A stretch of 64,000 bases of DNA from CAYRWR01 sp964537555 (GTDB taxonomy: Bacteria > Spirochaetota > Brevinematia > Brevinematales > CAYRWR01): the NCBI GenBank assembly GCA_964537555.1, contig CAZIAD010000006.1:1-64000 (forward strand), given 5' to 3'. Positions 27,080 through 34,968 of the stretch are shown piece after piece; position 1 is the stretch's first letter; the number at the start of each line of letters is the position of its first letter. Below the pieces are notes generated by a model, which saw only the letters and a program-made list of their open reading frames with translations, did not search any database and had not been told where the DNA came from. The position numbers and the translations under genes are program-made.

Positions 27080-28003
27080 ATGAAAGAGAAATGGACATTA
27101 GACCAGGTCCCTGATCTGAAAGGAAAGACCTTCATTGTGACCGGAGCAAATAGTGGGATCGGTTTCGAAGCAGCCCGGGTGTTTGCCGAAAAAGGAGCAC
27201 AGCTGGTGCTGGCCTGCAGGGACAGAAAAAAAGGAGAAATGGCTCTCCAGACAATAATGGAAGATACACCCAAAGCCAGGGCAGAGCTTATGTGCCTGGA
27301 TCTGGCCAGCCTGGACTCTATCAGTAAATTCGCTCAGGAATTTAAATCTAAATATAAAAAACTGGATGTTTTACTCAATAATGCCGGGATCATGATGTCT
27401 CCCTTTGAACAGACCTTTGAAGGATTTGAACTGCAATTCGGGACCAATCATCTGGGGCATTTTGCCCTCACTGGACTGCTCCTTGACAGGATAAAATCCA
27501 GCCCGGGGGCCAGAGTGGTCAACATCAGCAGTATGGCTCACAAAATGGGTAGTATGGACTTCAGGAATCTGATGTTTGTCCATGGGAGAGGCTACAGACG
27601 TACCCGGGCCTATGGCAGATCCAAACTGGCTAATCTCCTCTTTACCTACGAATTAAACCGTCGTTTTCAGTCCCACTCCATTGATGCCATTGCACTGGCG
27701 GCTCATCCGGGAGTGTCACGCACCAATCTCAGTCATTATCTGGAAAATAAAGTGCTGTACAGGCTGGCCATGAACCTTTTATCCAATAGTATGCAGAGTG
27801 CCTCCATGGGAGCCTTACCGGGTATACGGGCATGTGTGGATCCTTCTGCCGCAGGGGGGCAGTACTATGGACCGGATGGCTTTATGGAAATGAAAGGCTA
27901 CCCTGTGCTGGTACAATCCACCCGGGCTTCTCACAATGAGAAACATGCCCGGCGGTTGTGGAAGATATCAGAGCGCCTGACCGGAGTACCCTATCTGGAT
28001 TAG
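27080..28003 (+). CDS. Short-chain dehydrogenase/reductase, retinol dehydrogenase-like
   Basis: 307-residue classical SDR oxidoreductase using NAD(P). The cofactor loop TGANSGIG is at residues 21-28, VLLNNAGIM follows, the catalytic serine is in NISSMAH, and the Tyr-Lys pair is in YGRSK near residue 177. The arrangement matches retinol-dehydrogenase/WW-oxidoreductase-like SDRs, often of unknown substrate in bacteria. A strong AAGGAGGT ribosome-binding site precedes the ATG. It is convergent with the membrane-protein gene downstream. Confidence 0.85.
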   Translation: MKEKWTLDQVPDLKGKTFIVTGANSGIGFEAARVFAEKGAQLVLACRDRKKGEMALQTIMEDTPKARAELMCLDLASLDSISKFAQEFKSKYKKLDVLLNNAGIMMSPFEQTFEGFELQFGTNHLGHFALTGLLLDRIKSSPGARVVNISSMAHKMGSMDFRNLMFVHGRGYRRTRAYGRSKLANLLFTYELNRRFQSHSIDAIALAAHPGVSRTNLSHYLENKVLYRLAMNLLSNSMQSASMGALPGIRACVDPSAAGGQYYGPDGFMEMKGYPVLVQSTRASHNEKHARRLWKISERLTGVPYLD

Positions 28004-28030
28004 GAGAAGGCAGGCCCTTTATCCTCAGGG

Positions 28031-28846
28031 CTAATCGATCTGTTTCGTTCCTTTGACAAAATACATAAAAGGCACCAGGCATAATAAGGCAAAGACAGCC
28101 AGAACACTGATGTCCACCGGGCCGGCTGAAGCGCCCTTCATTTTTTCCTGCATCATAAACACGGGGATCACTCCCAGGCTGAGCAGGCCGAATCCAAAAA
28201 ATACTGACCCGGCTCCCACATAGGCAAACGCCTTCTTTTGCCAAAGCATCACTCCCAGTATGATGAGGGCAGGGCTGATCATACAGTCACTGATCCAAAG
28301 GGCAATGTCAGATTGTGTAGCAGCTGTAGATGCCTTTAAGTGGGAGATAAAGAGTCCGGCCTGCCTGGCCAGGACTATGCTTCCCAGGCCGAACAGGATA
28401 CTGCCAAAAGTGCGGGCAGGTATGATCCCGGATAAGGCAGAGCTTAACTGTTCGCTCTGGATAGCAGACATGAGTCCAATGAGGCTATATAGGGAAAGAC
28501 AAAAGACCATAAGGTACAAGGGAAAGCTAATTCCGAAGGGCATACTGAGGAGCAGGGTGAGATATTGATAAAGTATGAAGAAAAGACTGCCTGACCAGAT
28601 AATCAGTCCGATAGGTTTCTTGATTCCCACAAGAATAAGAGATAATAATAAAACAGGCAGAGCCAGAGCCAGATTAATGATGGTATTGGGGTAAAAGCGC
28701 AGCCTGAGTTCCGGGCCAGGGTAAAGAGTGTCCATCATAAACAGTTCCATGATGCCAATAGCTGCTATGAGCAGGGCAATGAAGACAGAAGAAATTATCA
28801 GAGTGGTGATACCCCTCTTTATGGGCATAGTATTTTGATTATTCAT
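28031..28846 (-). CDS. Polytopic membrane protein of unknown function
   Basis: 271-residue protein with about eight hydrophobic segments. The first is TTLIISSVFIALLIAAIGI, followed by a polar loop (MMDTLYPGPELRLRFYPN), then closely spaced segments to the C-terminus. I recognise no family. The loop after the first segment and the SGSLFFILYQYLTLLL region might help profile searches. A GAGGTAA ribosome-binding site precedes the ATG at 28846. It is transcribed away from the lipoprotein gene at 28983. Confidence 0.65.
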   Translation of the reverse strand: MNNQNTMPIKRGITTLIISSVFIALLIAAIGIMELFMMDTLYPGPELRLRFYPNTIINLALALPVLLLSLILVGIKKPIGLIIWSGSLFFILYQYLTLLLSMPFGISFPLYLMVFCLSLYSLIGLMSAIQSEQLSSALSGIIPARTFGSILFGLGSIVLARQAGLFISHLKASTAATQSDIALWISDCMISPALIILGVMLWQKKAFAYVGAGSVFFGFGLLSLGVIPVFMMQEKMKGASAGPVDISVLAVFALLCLVPFMYFVKGTKQID

Positions 28847-28933
28847 TTTTAGTTACCTCATTTTTAGGGATATTGTACACCGTTTTACAGGACTTTTAAA
28901 ATAATTCGCGCAGAATAAACGGATGCGGATTAG

Positions 28934-28962
28934 TTGCTTTAATACGCGACCCTTGCTATTAT
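28934..28962 (+). promoter_or_regulatory. Sigma-70-like promoter of the duplicated-domain lipoprotein
   Basis: TTGCTT (28934-28939) and TATTAT (28957-28962) are 17 bases apart. The start of transcription near 28969 leaves a leader of about 14 bases with an AAGGA site before the ATG at 28983. Confidence 0.5.
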
Positions 28963-28982
28963 TTAAAAAAAAAGGACAGAAG

Positions 28983-29672
28983 ATGAAATGCAGACCTTAT
29001 TTAATCCTGCTCCCGATTTTACTGATGTCCTGTTCGAGCAAGGAAATAAAGATGGAAAACAATCCCCGTTTCCTCACAGACTATGTGGGTAAGATGGTCC
29101 AGATAGAGGGTAAGGTATCGGATATGCCCTGGCAGCACATGATCGATATGCGGGAGGATTACCCCTATATGATCTATCTGGACTGGGAGCATGACCAGAC
29201 GGTGGTCTATTCCCGGGAGCCGGTGAAATGCCAGGGGGCGCTCACGGTGCAGGGCCAGGTGATCCGACTGGAAGGCCAGTCCAAGCGGCCCGGTTCCCAG
29301 ACGCATTATAGTGAGCTGCAGATCCTGGCTGACAGGATCATTTGTCAATCGGAGAGACCCAAAGCAGTAGCCATCGATCCAGAGAATCTGTCCGACTATG
29401 TGGGTCAGGTGATCGAGCTGAATGGAGAGATCACCGGTATCATGTGGCAGCATATGATGGGATTTAACCCGGACTATCCTTATGATGGATTTCTGGACTG
29501 GAAGGGGACACAGCTGGTGTTTTATTCAAAGGCCCCTATAGATTGTAAGGGAAAGACGCGCGTGATAGGAAAGCTCATAGAAATATCAGGGGCAGGTAAG
29601 GGCGAGGCCCCTGACAATCTGCATTCCGAGTACCAGGTCCTGGCTGAGCTGGTGGAGTGTAAGAATCAATAA
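28983..29672 (+). CDS. Lipoprotein with two tandem copies of an uncharacterised domain
   Basis: 229-residue predicted lipoprotein with a lipobox LLMSC near residue 17. The mature part is two copies of one domain of about 95-100 residues. Copy one begins DYVGKMVQIEGKVSDMPWQH and copy two DYVGQVIELNGEITGIMWQH. Both continue with a DYPY motif, a [LF]DW segment, a strand reading VVYS or VFYS, a C-x-G stretch (KCQGALTV, DCKGKTRV) and end ...HSEYQVLAELVEC or its equivalent. Each copy has two cysteines near matching positions. The short strands suggest an OB-like fold, which is inference. The ATG at 28983 has AAGGA upstream; an in-frame ATG at 28923 lies before the promoter. Confidence 0.7.
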   Translation: MKCRPYLILLPILLMSCSSKEIKMENNPRFLTDYVGKMVQIEGKVSDMPWQHMIDMREDYPYMIYLDWEHDQTVVYSREPVKCQGALTVQGQVIRLEGQSKRPGSQTHYSELQILADRIICQSERPKAVAIDPENLSDYVGQVIELNGEITGIMWQHMMGFNPDYPYDGFLDWKGTQLVFYSKAPIDCKGKTRVIGKLIEISGAGKGEAPDNLHSEYQVLAELVECKNQ

Positions 29673-29725
29673 AGATATCTGTGTAATGGGCTAATCTGAA
29701 AATGTTTATAGCGGGTAAGGATATT

Positions 29726-30310
29726 TTAGTCTTCAGAATCCTGATTATGTTTTTTGGTCTTTCCTTTTGTTTTTTTAATTTCTTCTGCAATCTCATCTTT
29801 GATCTCGACTATTGCTTTTTTATTTTTGATGAGCTTTATATATTTCTGGAAAAACAGGGAGTTAGGCACATTGATATAGTTGCCTTTTTCGTCACCCAGT
29901 AAAGTATAAAATGCATTGATAGCCAGTACCTTGCCCTTTATACCATCAGGCAGGACTTCTATAGTATCATTGACCTTAAAGGGGGAAGTGAAGAAAATGA
30001 TCATCCCGGCTAATATATTTCCGATCAGGCTCCAGATAGCAAAGAAGGCAATAGCGATCAGTCCCAGGATACTAGTCAGGGTCACCCACAGGTTTTTCAT
30101 ATCCAGTCCCCAGATGACGATGAGAAGAATGGCCAGAATGATCACGGCGAATACCCGTATTACTTTTCGAAGCATAAAGTAACGGCTTTTTTGAATTTTC
30201 AGCTTTTGCTGGGTCAGTTTGGCCTGGCGCAGTAATATCTGGGTAATCAGTATCATTGATACCAGGGATATGGCGGTGTATATGATCTTATAAATAGTTT
30301 GTTTGTCCAT
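29726..30310 (-). CDS. Small-conductance mechanosensitive channel (MscS family), short form
   Basis: 194-residue inner-membrane channel that opens on hypo-osmotic shock. There are about three hydrophobic segments; the pore-lining one is in ILGLIAIAFFAIWSLIGNILAGMIIFF. The beta domain follows with SPFKVNDTIEV, GKVLAINAFYTLL and NVPNSLFFQKY, all MscS hallmarks. It lacks most of the C-terminal cage domain of E. coli MscS (286 residues), ending in a lysine/glutamate-rich tail. A GGAGGT ribosome-binding site precedes the ATG. Confidence 0.85.
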   Translation of the reverse strand: MDKQTIYKIIYTAISLVSMILITQILLRQAKLTQQKLKIQKSRYFMLRKVIRVFAVIILAILLIVIWGLDMKNLWVTLTSILGLIAIAFFAIWSLIGNILAGMIIFFTSPFKVNDTIEVLPDGIKGKVLAINAFYTLLGDEKGNYINVPNSLFFQKYIKLIKNKKAIVEIKDEIAEEIKKTKGKTKKHNQDSED

Positions 30311-30333
30311 GCGTGACCTCCAGAGATGTATAG

Positions 30334-30362
30334 ATTATAGCAGGAGACCGGAAAAAAAGAAA
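30334..30362 (-). promoter_or_regulatory. Possible promoter of the MscS gene
   Basis: On the - strand a perfect TATAAT (30334-30339) lies 17 bases from a poor TTTCTT (30357-30362), just upstream of the GGAGGT ribosome-binding site. Confidence 0.4.
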
Positions 30363-30398
30363 ATCTAGCCCTCTCTGCCCTTTATTGCTCCATTTACC

Positions 30399-30635
30399 CT
30401 AAATTCCTGTCAGAAGTCTGCCGCTCCTGACTTCATCGATAAACTGGCCTATCAAGGAGAGCTTTTCCCCTGTTTTTTCCCGATGAGACTGGATGAACCC
30501 CCGGGGCAGGCTGACATCCACTTCAGTCATATTGTGTATCACACTTTTTCGGGCGCTGACAGCCGCCGAGGCCCGTACCGCCTTTCGGTTAAAACTGAGG
30601 GGAATGGAGTGATACCCCGATCCGCTTTGAGACAT
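30399..30635 (-). CDS. Small hypothetical protein
   Basis: 78-residue open frame whose ATG begins at the base right after the TAG of the upstream gene (TAG-ATG), with a GGAG about 10 bases upstream inside that gene. The sequence is polar, with RKAVRASAAVSARKS followed by VDVSLPRGFIQSHREKTGEKL and an amphipathic IGQFIDEVRSGRLL. I do not recognise it. The tight coupling is the main support; chance is possible. Confidence 0.45.
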   Translation of the reverse strand: MSQSGSGYHSIPLSFNRKAVRASAAVSARKSVIHNMTEVDVSLPRGFIQSHREKTGEKLSLIGQFIDEVRSGRLLTGI

Positions 30636-31169
30636 CTAGCCCATCTCCGCTTCGTAGAGCCGGTCAAAAGCCTGCAGCTCCTTCACGTTATAGGCAGTGA
30701 CCTGAGTAGTGGTGACCCACTGGAAAAAGTCCTGAAAGTCGCTCATCTCCCACAGGATGATGTGATTGATATGCTTTCTCTTGAGGTCATCATCAATAGC
30801 CGTATCTTGTGCCAGGGTCATGACATCATAATAATCGGGGGTCTTGGACAGGGTCAGTACGGCGGAATAGACTTTTCCCTCATACTCGATCATGACATCA
30901 CACAGTTTAAAGGGCTCACATTCCTCCAGTTCCTGCACCTCTTCAAAAGTCTCTTCCATCACTTTCTGGAGGAACAAAAATTCCCGGGCCCGGTCAATAC
31001 GATAGATAAAGGATTTACCAGAGAAAGTCCACACCATTTGCTCCGTGTCATTGTCATATTCTACGGTGATCTCAGTGTTGACCACCTCTCCGTCTACCTC
31101 GGCTGAGGGCAGATCCACATTACTGAGCAGGGCGCAGGGCATTTTTTCGATATTTGAGAATGATTCCAT
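30636..31169 (-). CDS. Acidic cytoplasmic protein of unknown function
   Basis: 177-residue acidic protein. It has no signal peptide or membrane segment. Notable stretches are VEYDNDTEQMVWTFSGKSF, EEVQELEECEPFKL and HIILWEMSDFQDFF. I do not recognise a family. The ATG at 31169 has an AAAGGAGG ribosome-binding site and lies 26 bases below a TTGAAA-N17-TATAAT promoter. A start at 31259 in the same frame is excluded because it lies upstream of that promoter. The small gene at 30635 follows without a gap. Confidence 0.65.
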   Translation of the reverse strand: MESFSNIEKMPCALLSNVDLPSAEVDGEVVNTEITVEYDNDTEQMVWTFSGKSFIYRIDRAREFLFLQKVMEETFEEVQELEECEPFKLCDVMIEYEGKVYSAVLTLSKTPDYYDVMTLAQDTAIDDDLKRKHINHIILWEMSDFQDFFQWVTTTQVTAYNVKELQAFDRLYEAEMG

Positions 31170-31194
31170 GTTGTCCTCCTTTGGGCAATCAGCT

Positions 31195-31223
31195 ATTATA
31201 CTCTGATATGAGGTATTTTTCAA
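31195..31223 (-). promoter_or_regulatory. Sigma-70-like promoter
   Basis: On the - strand TTGAAA (31218-31223) and TATAAT (31195-31200) are 17 bases apart. It drives the gene at 31169 and fixes that start codon. Confidence 0.65.
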
Positions 31224-31258
31224 GATGGAAAAAAATAAAAAAAAACGGTAACAAAACA

Positions 31259-31287
31259 TTGCCGAAAAAGTGTTTTATTACTAATAT
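31259..31287 (+). promoter_or_regulatory. Sigma-70-like promoter of the DUF4342 gene
   Basis: TTGCCG (31259-31264) and TAATAT (31282-31287) are 17 bases apart, divergent from the promoter at 31195-31223. Confidence 0.45.
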
Positions 31288-31318
31288 AGATTAGATATTG
31301 GAATATATGGAGGTGCTC

Positions 31319-31588
31319 ATGAGCGATCAGGAAAAAAAAGAAGAAGTGAAAAGCGAATTTCAGGTTAAGGGTGAAGACCTCATGAAGAAGGTCAAAGAGA
31401 TCATTAATGAAGGCAATATACGCCGCATTATCATCAAGAACAAAGAAGGCCAGACCTATCTCGAGATCCCCATTGCCGTAGGAGTATTGGGAGTGATCGT
31501 GGCACCTATCCTGGCTGCTATCGGAGCCATTGCCGCCCTGGCCGCCGACTTCACCATCGAGGTCATCCGTAAGACCGACAAAGAGTAG
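31319..31588 (+). CDS. DUF4342 domain protein
   Basis: 89-residue protein. Residues 1-30 are charged (SDQEKKEEVKSEFQVKGEDL), residues 31-50 contain GNIRRIIIKNKEGQTYLEIP, and a glycine/alanine-rich hydrophobic segment (AVGVLGVIVAPILAAIGAIAALAADF) follows. This matches the DUF4342 layout. The family's function is not known to me; a membrane-associated regulatory role is often guessed. The ATG at 31319 has GGAGGT upstream, better than an in-frame ATG at 31298. Confidence 0.8.
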   Translation: MSDQEKKEEVKSEFQVKGEDLMKKVKEIINEGNIRRIIIKNKEGQTYLEIPIAVGVLGVIVAPILAAIGAIAALAADFTIEVIRKTDKE

Positions 31589-31636
31589 TAATCGTGAACT
31601 TAATATTTCTAAATCTTGATGGATGATGTTTGAATT

Positions 31637-31844
31637 GCCTCACGCAAAGACGCAAAGTCCGCAAAGTAAAGCGCTTGGTGGTGCTAATAGAATGATTTTC
31701 TTAGTAGGTATATAAGCAAATATATCTACACGAAGCAGAAACGATAAACTTTTATCTGGCCTCAAGACAGATAGAAAAACTACTCCTACGCCTTCAGTAT
31801 CTCTTTTGAATCTCCTTTGCGAACTCTGCGTCTTTGCGAGAGGC
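31637..31844. repeat. 208-bp element with 30-bp terminal inverted repeats (MITE-like)
   Basis: The left end 31637-31666 starts GCCTCACGCAAAGACGCA. The right end 31815-31844, reverse-complemented, starts GCCTCTCGCAAAGACGCA. They match at 27 of 30 positions. Inside each end the short unit CGCAAAG is repeated three times. The 148-bp interior has no credible reading frame, and no clear target-site duplication is visible. It fills the gap between the DUF4342 gene and galE. It may be a non-autonomous transposable element or an intergenic repeat. Confidence 0.7.
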
Positions 31845-31887
31845 CAACCAGCCTCCAGAGAGCAAGATTCAACAAAGTCTGTACAGT

Positions 31888-32874
31888 CTACTCCAGCTCC
31901 AGGCTTTGCAGCTTCTGATGCCAGGCCCAGGCTGTAGCGATGATGTCCTCCAGTCCATACTCCATCTTCCAGCCCAGCTCAGTGCGGGCCTTGATACTAT
32001 CTGCTATGAGGTAGGCCGGGTCACCGGGGCGGCGATCCACTTCTACTACCTTAAAGTCACGGCCAGTCACTTTTTTTACCATAGCTATCATCTCCCGTAC
32101 GCTATAACCTTCACCGGAGCCCAGATTATAAGCCCGGGTACCGCTACTGCCCTGGAGCAGGGATTCCAGACCCCGGATATGGGCGTCGGCCAGGTCGTTG
32201 ACATGGACATAGTCCCGTATGCAGGTGCCGTCTTTGGTGTCATAGTCACTGCCGTAGATATTGATAGCTGAGCGTTTCCCCAGGGCGGCATCGAGGATGA
32301 GTGGGATGAGATGAGTCTCCGGCACATGGGCCTCTCCGGTGTCACAGTCAGGGTCAGCCCCTGCCGCGTTAAAGTACCGGAAACGGATACTGTTCAGCTC
32401 ATAGGCTGACGCAAATGCTTCCAGCATCTGTTCCACCATCCACTTGGAGTTGCCGTAGGGATTGATCTGGAGCTTGGCGTCCTCTTCCTGAATGGGAATG
32501 CGCTCCGGCATACCGTATACGGCTGCCGTAGAGCTGAAGATAAACTTATCTATACCATGTCGACGCATGGCTTCCAGCATTGTGAGGGTATTACTGGTAT
32601 TATTGAGGTAATATTTTGCGGGGTCCGCTACACTTTCTCCCACTTCGATAAAGGCACAGAAGTGCATCACGGCATCGACTTTGTTTTGAGAAAATACTTC
32701 ATCCAGCTTCTTACTATCCGCAATATCCCCCTGGATAAAAGTCCCCCACTGGGCATTGTCCCGGTAGCCGTGGGACAGGTTATCATAGACGATGACATCA
32801 TAGCCTCTTTTGTGGAGGAGTTTAGAGACATGGGCCCCGATATAACCACATCCGCCTGCTACCAGTATTGCCAT
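31888..32874 (-). CDS. galE: UDP-glucose 4-epimerase
   Basis: Interconverts UDP-glucose and UDP-galactose. The 328-residue protein starts MAILVAGGCGYIGAHVSKLL with the NAD loop GGCGYIG, has FSSTAAVYG, the catalytic YGNSK, and RYFNAAGADPDCDTGEAH, all GalE hallmarks. It supplies UDP-Gal for surface glycans as well as galactose metabolism. A TTGTTT-N18-TATAAT promoter lies upstream on the - strand. It is separate from the polysaccharide locus. Confidence 0.94.
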   Translation of the reverse strand: MAILVAGGCGYIGAHVSKLLHKRGYDVIVYDNLSHGYRDNAQWGTFIQGDIADSKKLDEVFSQNKVDAVMHFCAFIEVGESVADPAKYYLNNTSNTLTMLEAMRRHGIDKFIFSSTAAVYGMPERIPIQEEDAKLQINPYGNSKWMVEQMLEAFASAYELNSIRFRYFNAAGADPDCDTGEAHVPETHLIPLILDAALGKRSAINIYGSDYDTKDGTCIRDYVHVNDLADAHIRGLESLLQGSSGTRAYNLGSGEGYSVREMIAMVKKVTGRDFKVVEVDRRPGDPAYLIADSIKARTELGWKMEYGLEDIIATAWAWHQKLQSLELE

Positions 32875-32911
32875 ATACTATCCTTAAGTCTTTCTTTTTT
32901 TTATATACACT

Positions 32912-32941
32912 ATTATACTATGCCCAAAGAATAAAAAACAA
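32912..32941 (-). promoter_or_regulatory. Promoter of galE
   Basis: On the - strand TATAAT (32912-32917) is preceded at 18 bases by TTGTTT (32936-32941), 38 bases above the galE ATG. Confidence 0.5.
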
Positions 32942-32950
32942 GGCTTGACC

Positions 32951-33787
32951 ATGGATTTATCACTCATTTACAGTGCCGGCCTGGCTTTTCTGGGAAATTC
33001 CCTCATCGCAGTAGGTCAGGGTACACAAAAGTCCCAGGTCTCAGGCATACAGTCTCATGAAGACCGGAGGCAGAAGTTCCGTCGCCTCCTCCTGTGGGGG
33101 CTGGGTATAGCCAGCTCCAATCTGGGACTGGTACTGATCTACCGGGCTATTGCATTGGGCCACACCACTATAGTGGGGACGCTCTCGGGTAGTGGACTTA
33201 TCACCCTGGTCCTGTTTTCCCATTTTGTGCTCAGGGAGGCTATTACCCGTAGAGAGCTGGCCGGGGTCATACTGATCTTTCTGGGAGTGCTGGCCATGCC
33301 TTTGTGGCCTGGTAGTGCTACTCCCCAGTATATTCGCAATGATGCCCTGTTTCTTTCCGTAGCCGGGGGGATAGCGGCCCTCCTGCTCATTATTATTCTT
33401 ATTCTACGCTTAAGGGAGCAGAAGGTAGGGGCTCTGCTGGCTCTGCTGGCCGGCAGTATGACCGGCTTCTCCCAGATCTATCAGAAGGTATCCACTACCA
33501 GTGATATAGCCCTTTATCTCCAGCCCAGCTTTTATCTGTTCCTGGGCTTTTTCCTGCTGAGTTTTCTGTCCATGCAGTTTGCTTACCGGCGCCATAAGGC
33601 TATAACAGTCATACCCTATTTCAATGCTATGGCCGTGATCGTTCCCCTGGTAGGAGGGCAGGTGTTTTTTCATGAGAGCTTATCTCTGCCTCAGTGGATA
33701 GCGGTGGCCGTAATAGGAGCCGGGATGCTCCTTATCGATTACACCTTCATCACTGTAAGGCATGCGGAAGATCCGGGTACGGTTTGA
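32951..33787 (+). CDS. DMT-superfamily (EamA-like) transporter
   Basis: 278-residue inner-membrane protein with about ten hydrophobic segments in two halves, as in EamA/drug-metabolite transporters. Segments such as GLGIASSNLGLVLIYRAIAL, TTIVGTLSGSGLITLVLFS and the pair AVIVPLVGGQVFFHESLSLP/WIAVAVIGAGMLLIDYTF fit the DMT pattern, including the late E near HES. Substrate unknown. I choose the ATG at 32951 with AAGG seven bases upstream; a TTG at 32945 is too close to that site. It is convergent with plsC. Confidence 0.75.
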   Translation: MDLSLIYSAGLAFLGNSLIAVGQGTQKSQVSGIQSHEDRRQKFRRLLLWGLGIASSNLGLVLIYRAIALGHTTIVGTLSGSGLITLVLFSHFVLREAITRRELAGVILIFLGVLAMPLWPGSATPQYIRNDALFLSVAGGIAALLLIIILILRLREQKVGALLALLAGSMTGFSQIYQKVSTTSDIALYLQPSFYLFLGFFLLSFLSMQFAYRRHKAITVIPYFNAMAVIVPLVGGQVFFHESLSLPQWIAVAVIGAGMLLIDYTFITVRHAEDPGTV

Positions 33788-33793
33788 GAGGGC

Positions 33794-34519
33794 TTAGGAT
33801 CGCATCTCCGAGAGGGTTTCACCCATTTGGGTATAAATATGGTCTCTGATCTCTTTTACACTATGTTCTTTCAGATAGTCCGCAGTCACAGGAGGCAGGA
33901 TTTTGACCTGGAAGTGGGCCCGCTTTTTTATGAATAATCCCTCCAGGGCGTCGTAACTCCCATCCAGCACAATGGGTACGATACTCACTCCATTTTCCCG
34001 GGCCAGGCGAAAGGCTCCGTCTTTAAAATGCCCTATGTCACCGTCTTTACTCCGGGTTCCCTCCGGAAACATCATGAGGGAGCTCCCTGATTCCAGGTAG
34101 CGGCAGGCCAGGGTGAGCATGTTCTGCTGGCTCTTCACAGAGGCCCGGTCTATGGCAATATATTGATTGAGCCTCATATTCCAGCCTATAAAGGGGAGCT
34201 GGAACAGCATCTTCTTGGAGACCCATTTAAACTGCCGGTACAGGGAAAACAGGATCAGTACATCCAGAGCTGACTGGTGATTGGATACCAGCACATAGGT
34301 CCGCCCTTTTTGTATATGTTCCCTGCCCTGGATGTGCAGAGACCAGTAAGGATTGACCACTATATAGAGATGAGCCCACCAGCAGGAAAAGAGGTGCAGG
34401 GCCACCCGGTTTTTATCAAACAGGCCGGTCAGGGTCAGAATGAGCAGGGCCAGAAAGAATAACACCATACTACTGAGCAGGAAAAATACCCACATCAGTA
34501 CAGAAATCAGTTTTTTCAT
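33794..34519 (-). CDS. plsC: 1-acyl-sn-glycerol-3-phosphate acyltransferase
   Basis: Acylates lysophosphatidate to phosphatidate in phospholipid synthesis, at the inner membrane. The 241-residue protein has an N-terminal hydrophobic segment, the NHQSALDVL (HX4D) catalytic motif, KKMLFQLPFIGWNM, and FPEGTRSKDG, the second acyltransferase motif. The ATG at 34519 has AAGGAAG upstream and lies below a TTGAAA-N17-TATAAT promoter; a start at 34573 would lie above that promoter. Confidence 0.92.
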   Translation of the reverse strand: MKKLISVLMWVFFLLSSMVLFFLALLILTLTGLFDKNRVALHLFSCWWAHLYIVVNPYWSLHIQGREHIQKGRTYVLVSNHQSALDVLILFSLYRQFKWVSKKMLFQLPFIGWNMRLNQYIAIDRASVKSQQNMLTLACRYLESGSSLMMFPEGTRSKDGDIGHFKDGAFRLARENGVSIVPIVLDGSYDALEGLFIKKRAHFQVKILPPVTADYLKEHSVKEIRDHIYTQMGETLSEMRS

Positions 34520-34544
34520 AAATACTTCCTTGAGTACATGAACT

Positions 34545-34573
34545 ATTATACACTGTGCTTCTTTATATTTCAA
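34545..34573 (-). promoter_or_regulatory. Sigma-70-like promoter of plsC
   Basis: On the - strand TTGAAA (34568-34573) and TATAAT (34545-34550) are 17 bases apart, placing the start near 34538. Confidence 0.65.
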
Positions 34574-34653
34574 TCCCGGAAATAAATTTCACCTTGACCT
34601 CTTATAAAAATAATGTGCCATTATAGGAGTCACAGAGGCTAAGGAGGCAGAAA

Positions 34654-34839
34654 ATGAAGATAGGGGATATGCTCCTGGCAGAAGGAGTCATCACTGCAGA
34701 TCAGCTGGCTCAGGCTCTGGCTCAGCAGGCCTCTCATCCTGATCAGAAGTTAGGGGAGATCCTGCTGTCCCTTGATTTTATAGATATAGAGCAGTTCACT
34801 AAAATTCTGGACCGGCAGATGAAAGAAGCCGGTCTGTAG
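34654..34839 (+). CDS. Standalone MshEN/GspE-N-like microprotein
   Basis: 61-residue protein that matches, almost end to end, the N-terminal domain of the PilB encoded at 44893-46557. Shared features are IGDMLLAEGVITADQL against LGELLVENGVVDKVVI, QKLGEILLSLDFID against KKLGRILQEQGHLD, and a closing hydrophobic helix. In secretion ATPases this domain (T2SSE_N/MshEN) can bind cyclic di-GMP. Here it stands alone with no ATPase attached. An AAGGAGG ribosome-binding site precedes the ATG, so it is a real gene. A terminator follows about 100 bases downstream. A c-di-GMP or pilus-motor regulator role is inference. Confidence 0.75.
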   Translation: MKIGDMLLAEGVITADQLAQALAQQASHPDQKLGEILLSLDFIDIEQFTKILDRQMKEAGL

Positions 34840-34941
34840 CCTGAGCCCAGATCACCTGCCATAAATCTCCGGAGCGCTGCATATTGTCTTTGAAAGATTT
34901 TGTTATTTAGCCTGCTTATCGTCCATGATGCCTATAGGGTG

Positions 34942-34968
34942 CCCTGTATATAACAGGGATTATTTTTT
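34942..34968 (+). terminator. Probable Rho-independent terminator
   Basis: The stem CCCTGT / ACAGGG with an ATATA loop is followed by ATTATTTTTT. It lies about 100 bases after the MshEN-like gene and overlaps the 3' end of the convergent DUF58 gene. Confidence 0.55.

Noticed and set aside
31834..32271. 145-codon frame opposite galE
   Set aside because: Antisense shadow of a conserved galE; it starts inside the repeat end.
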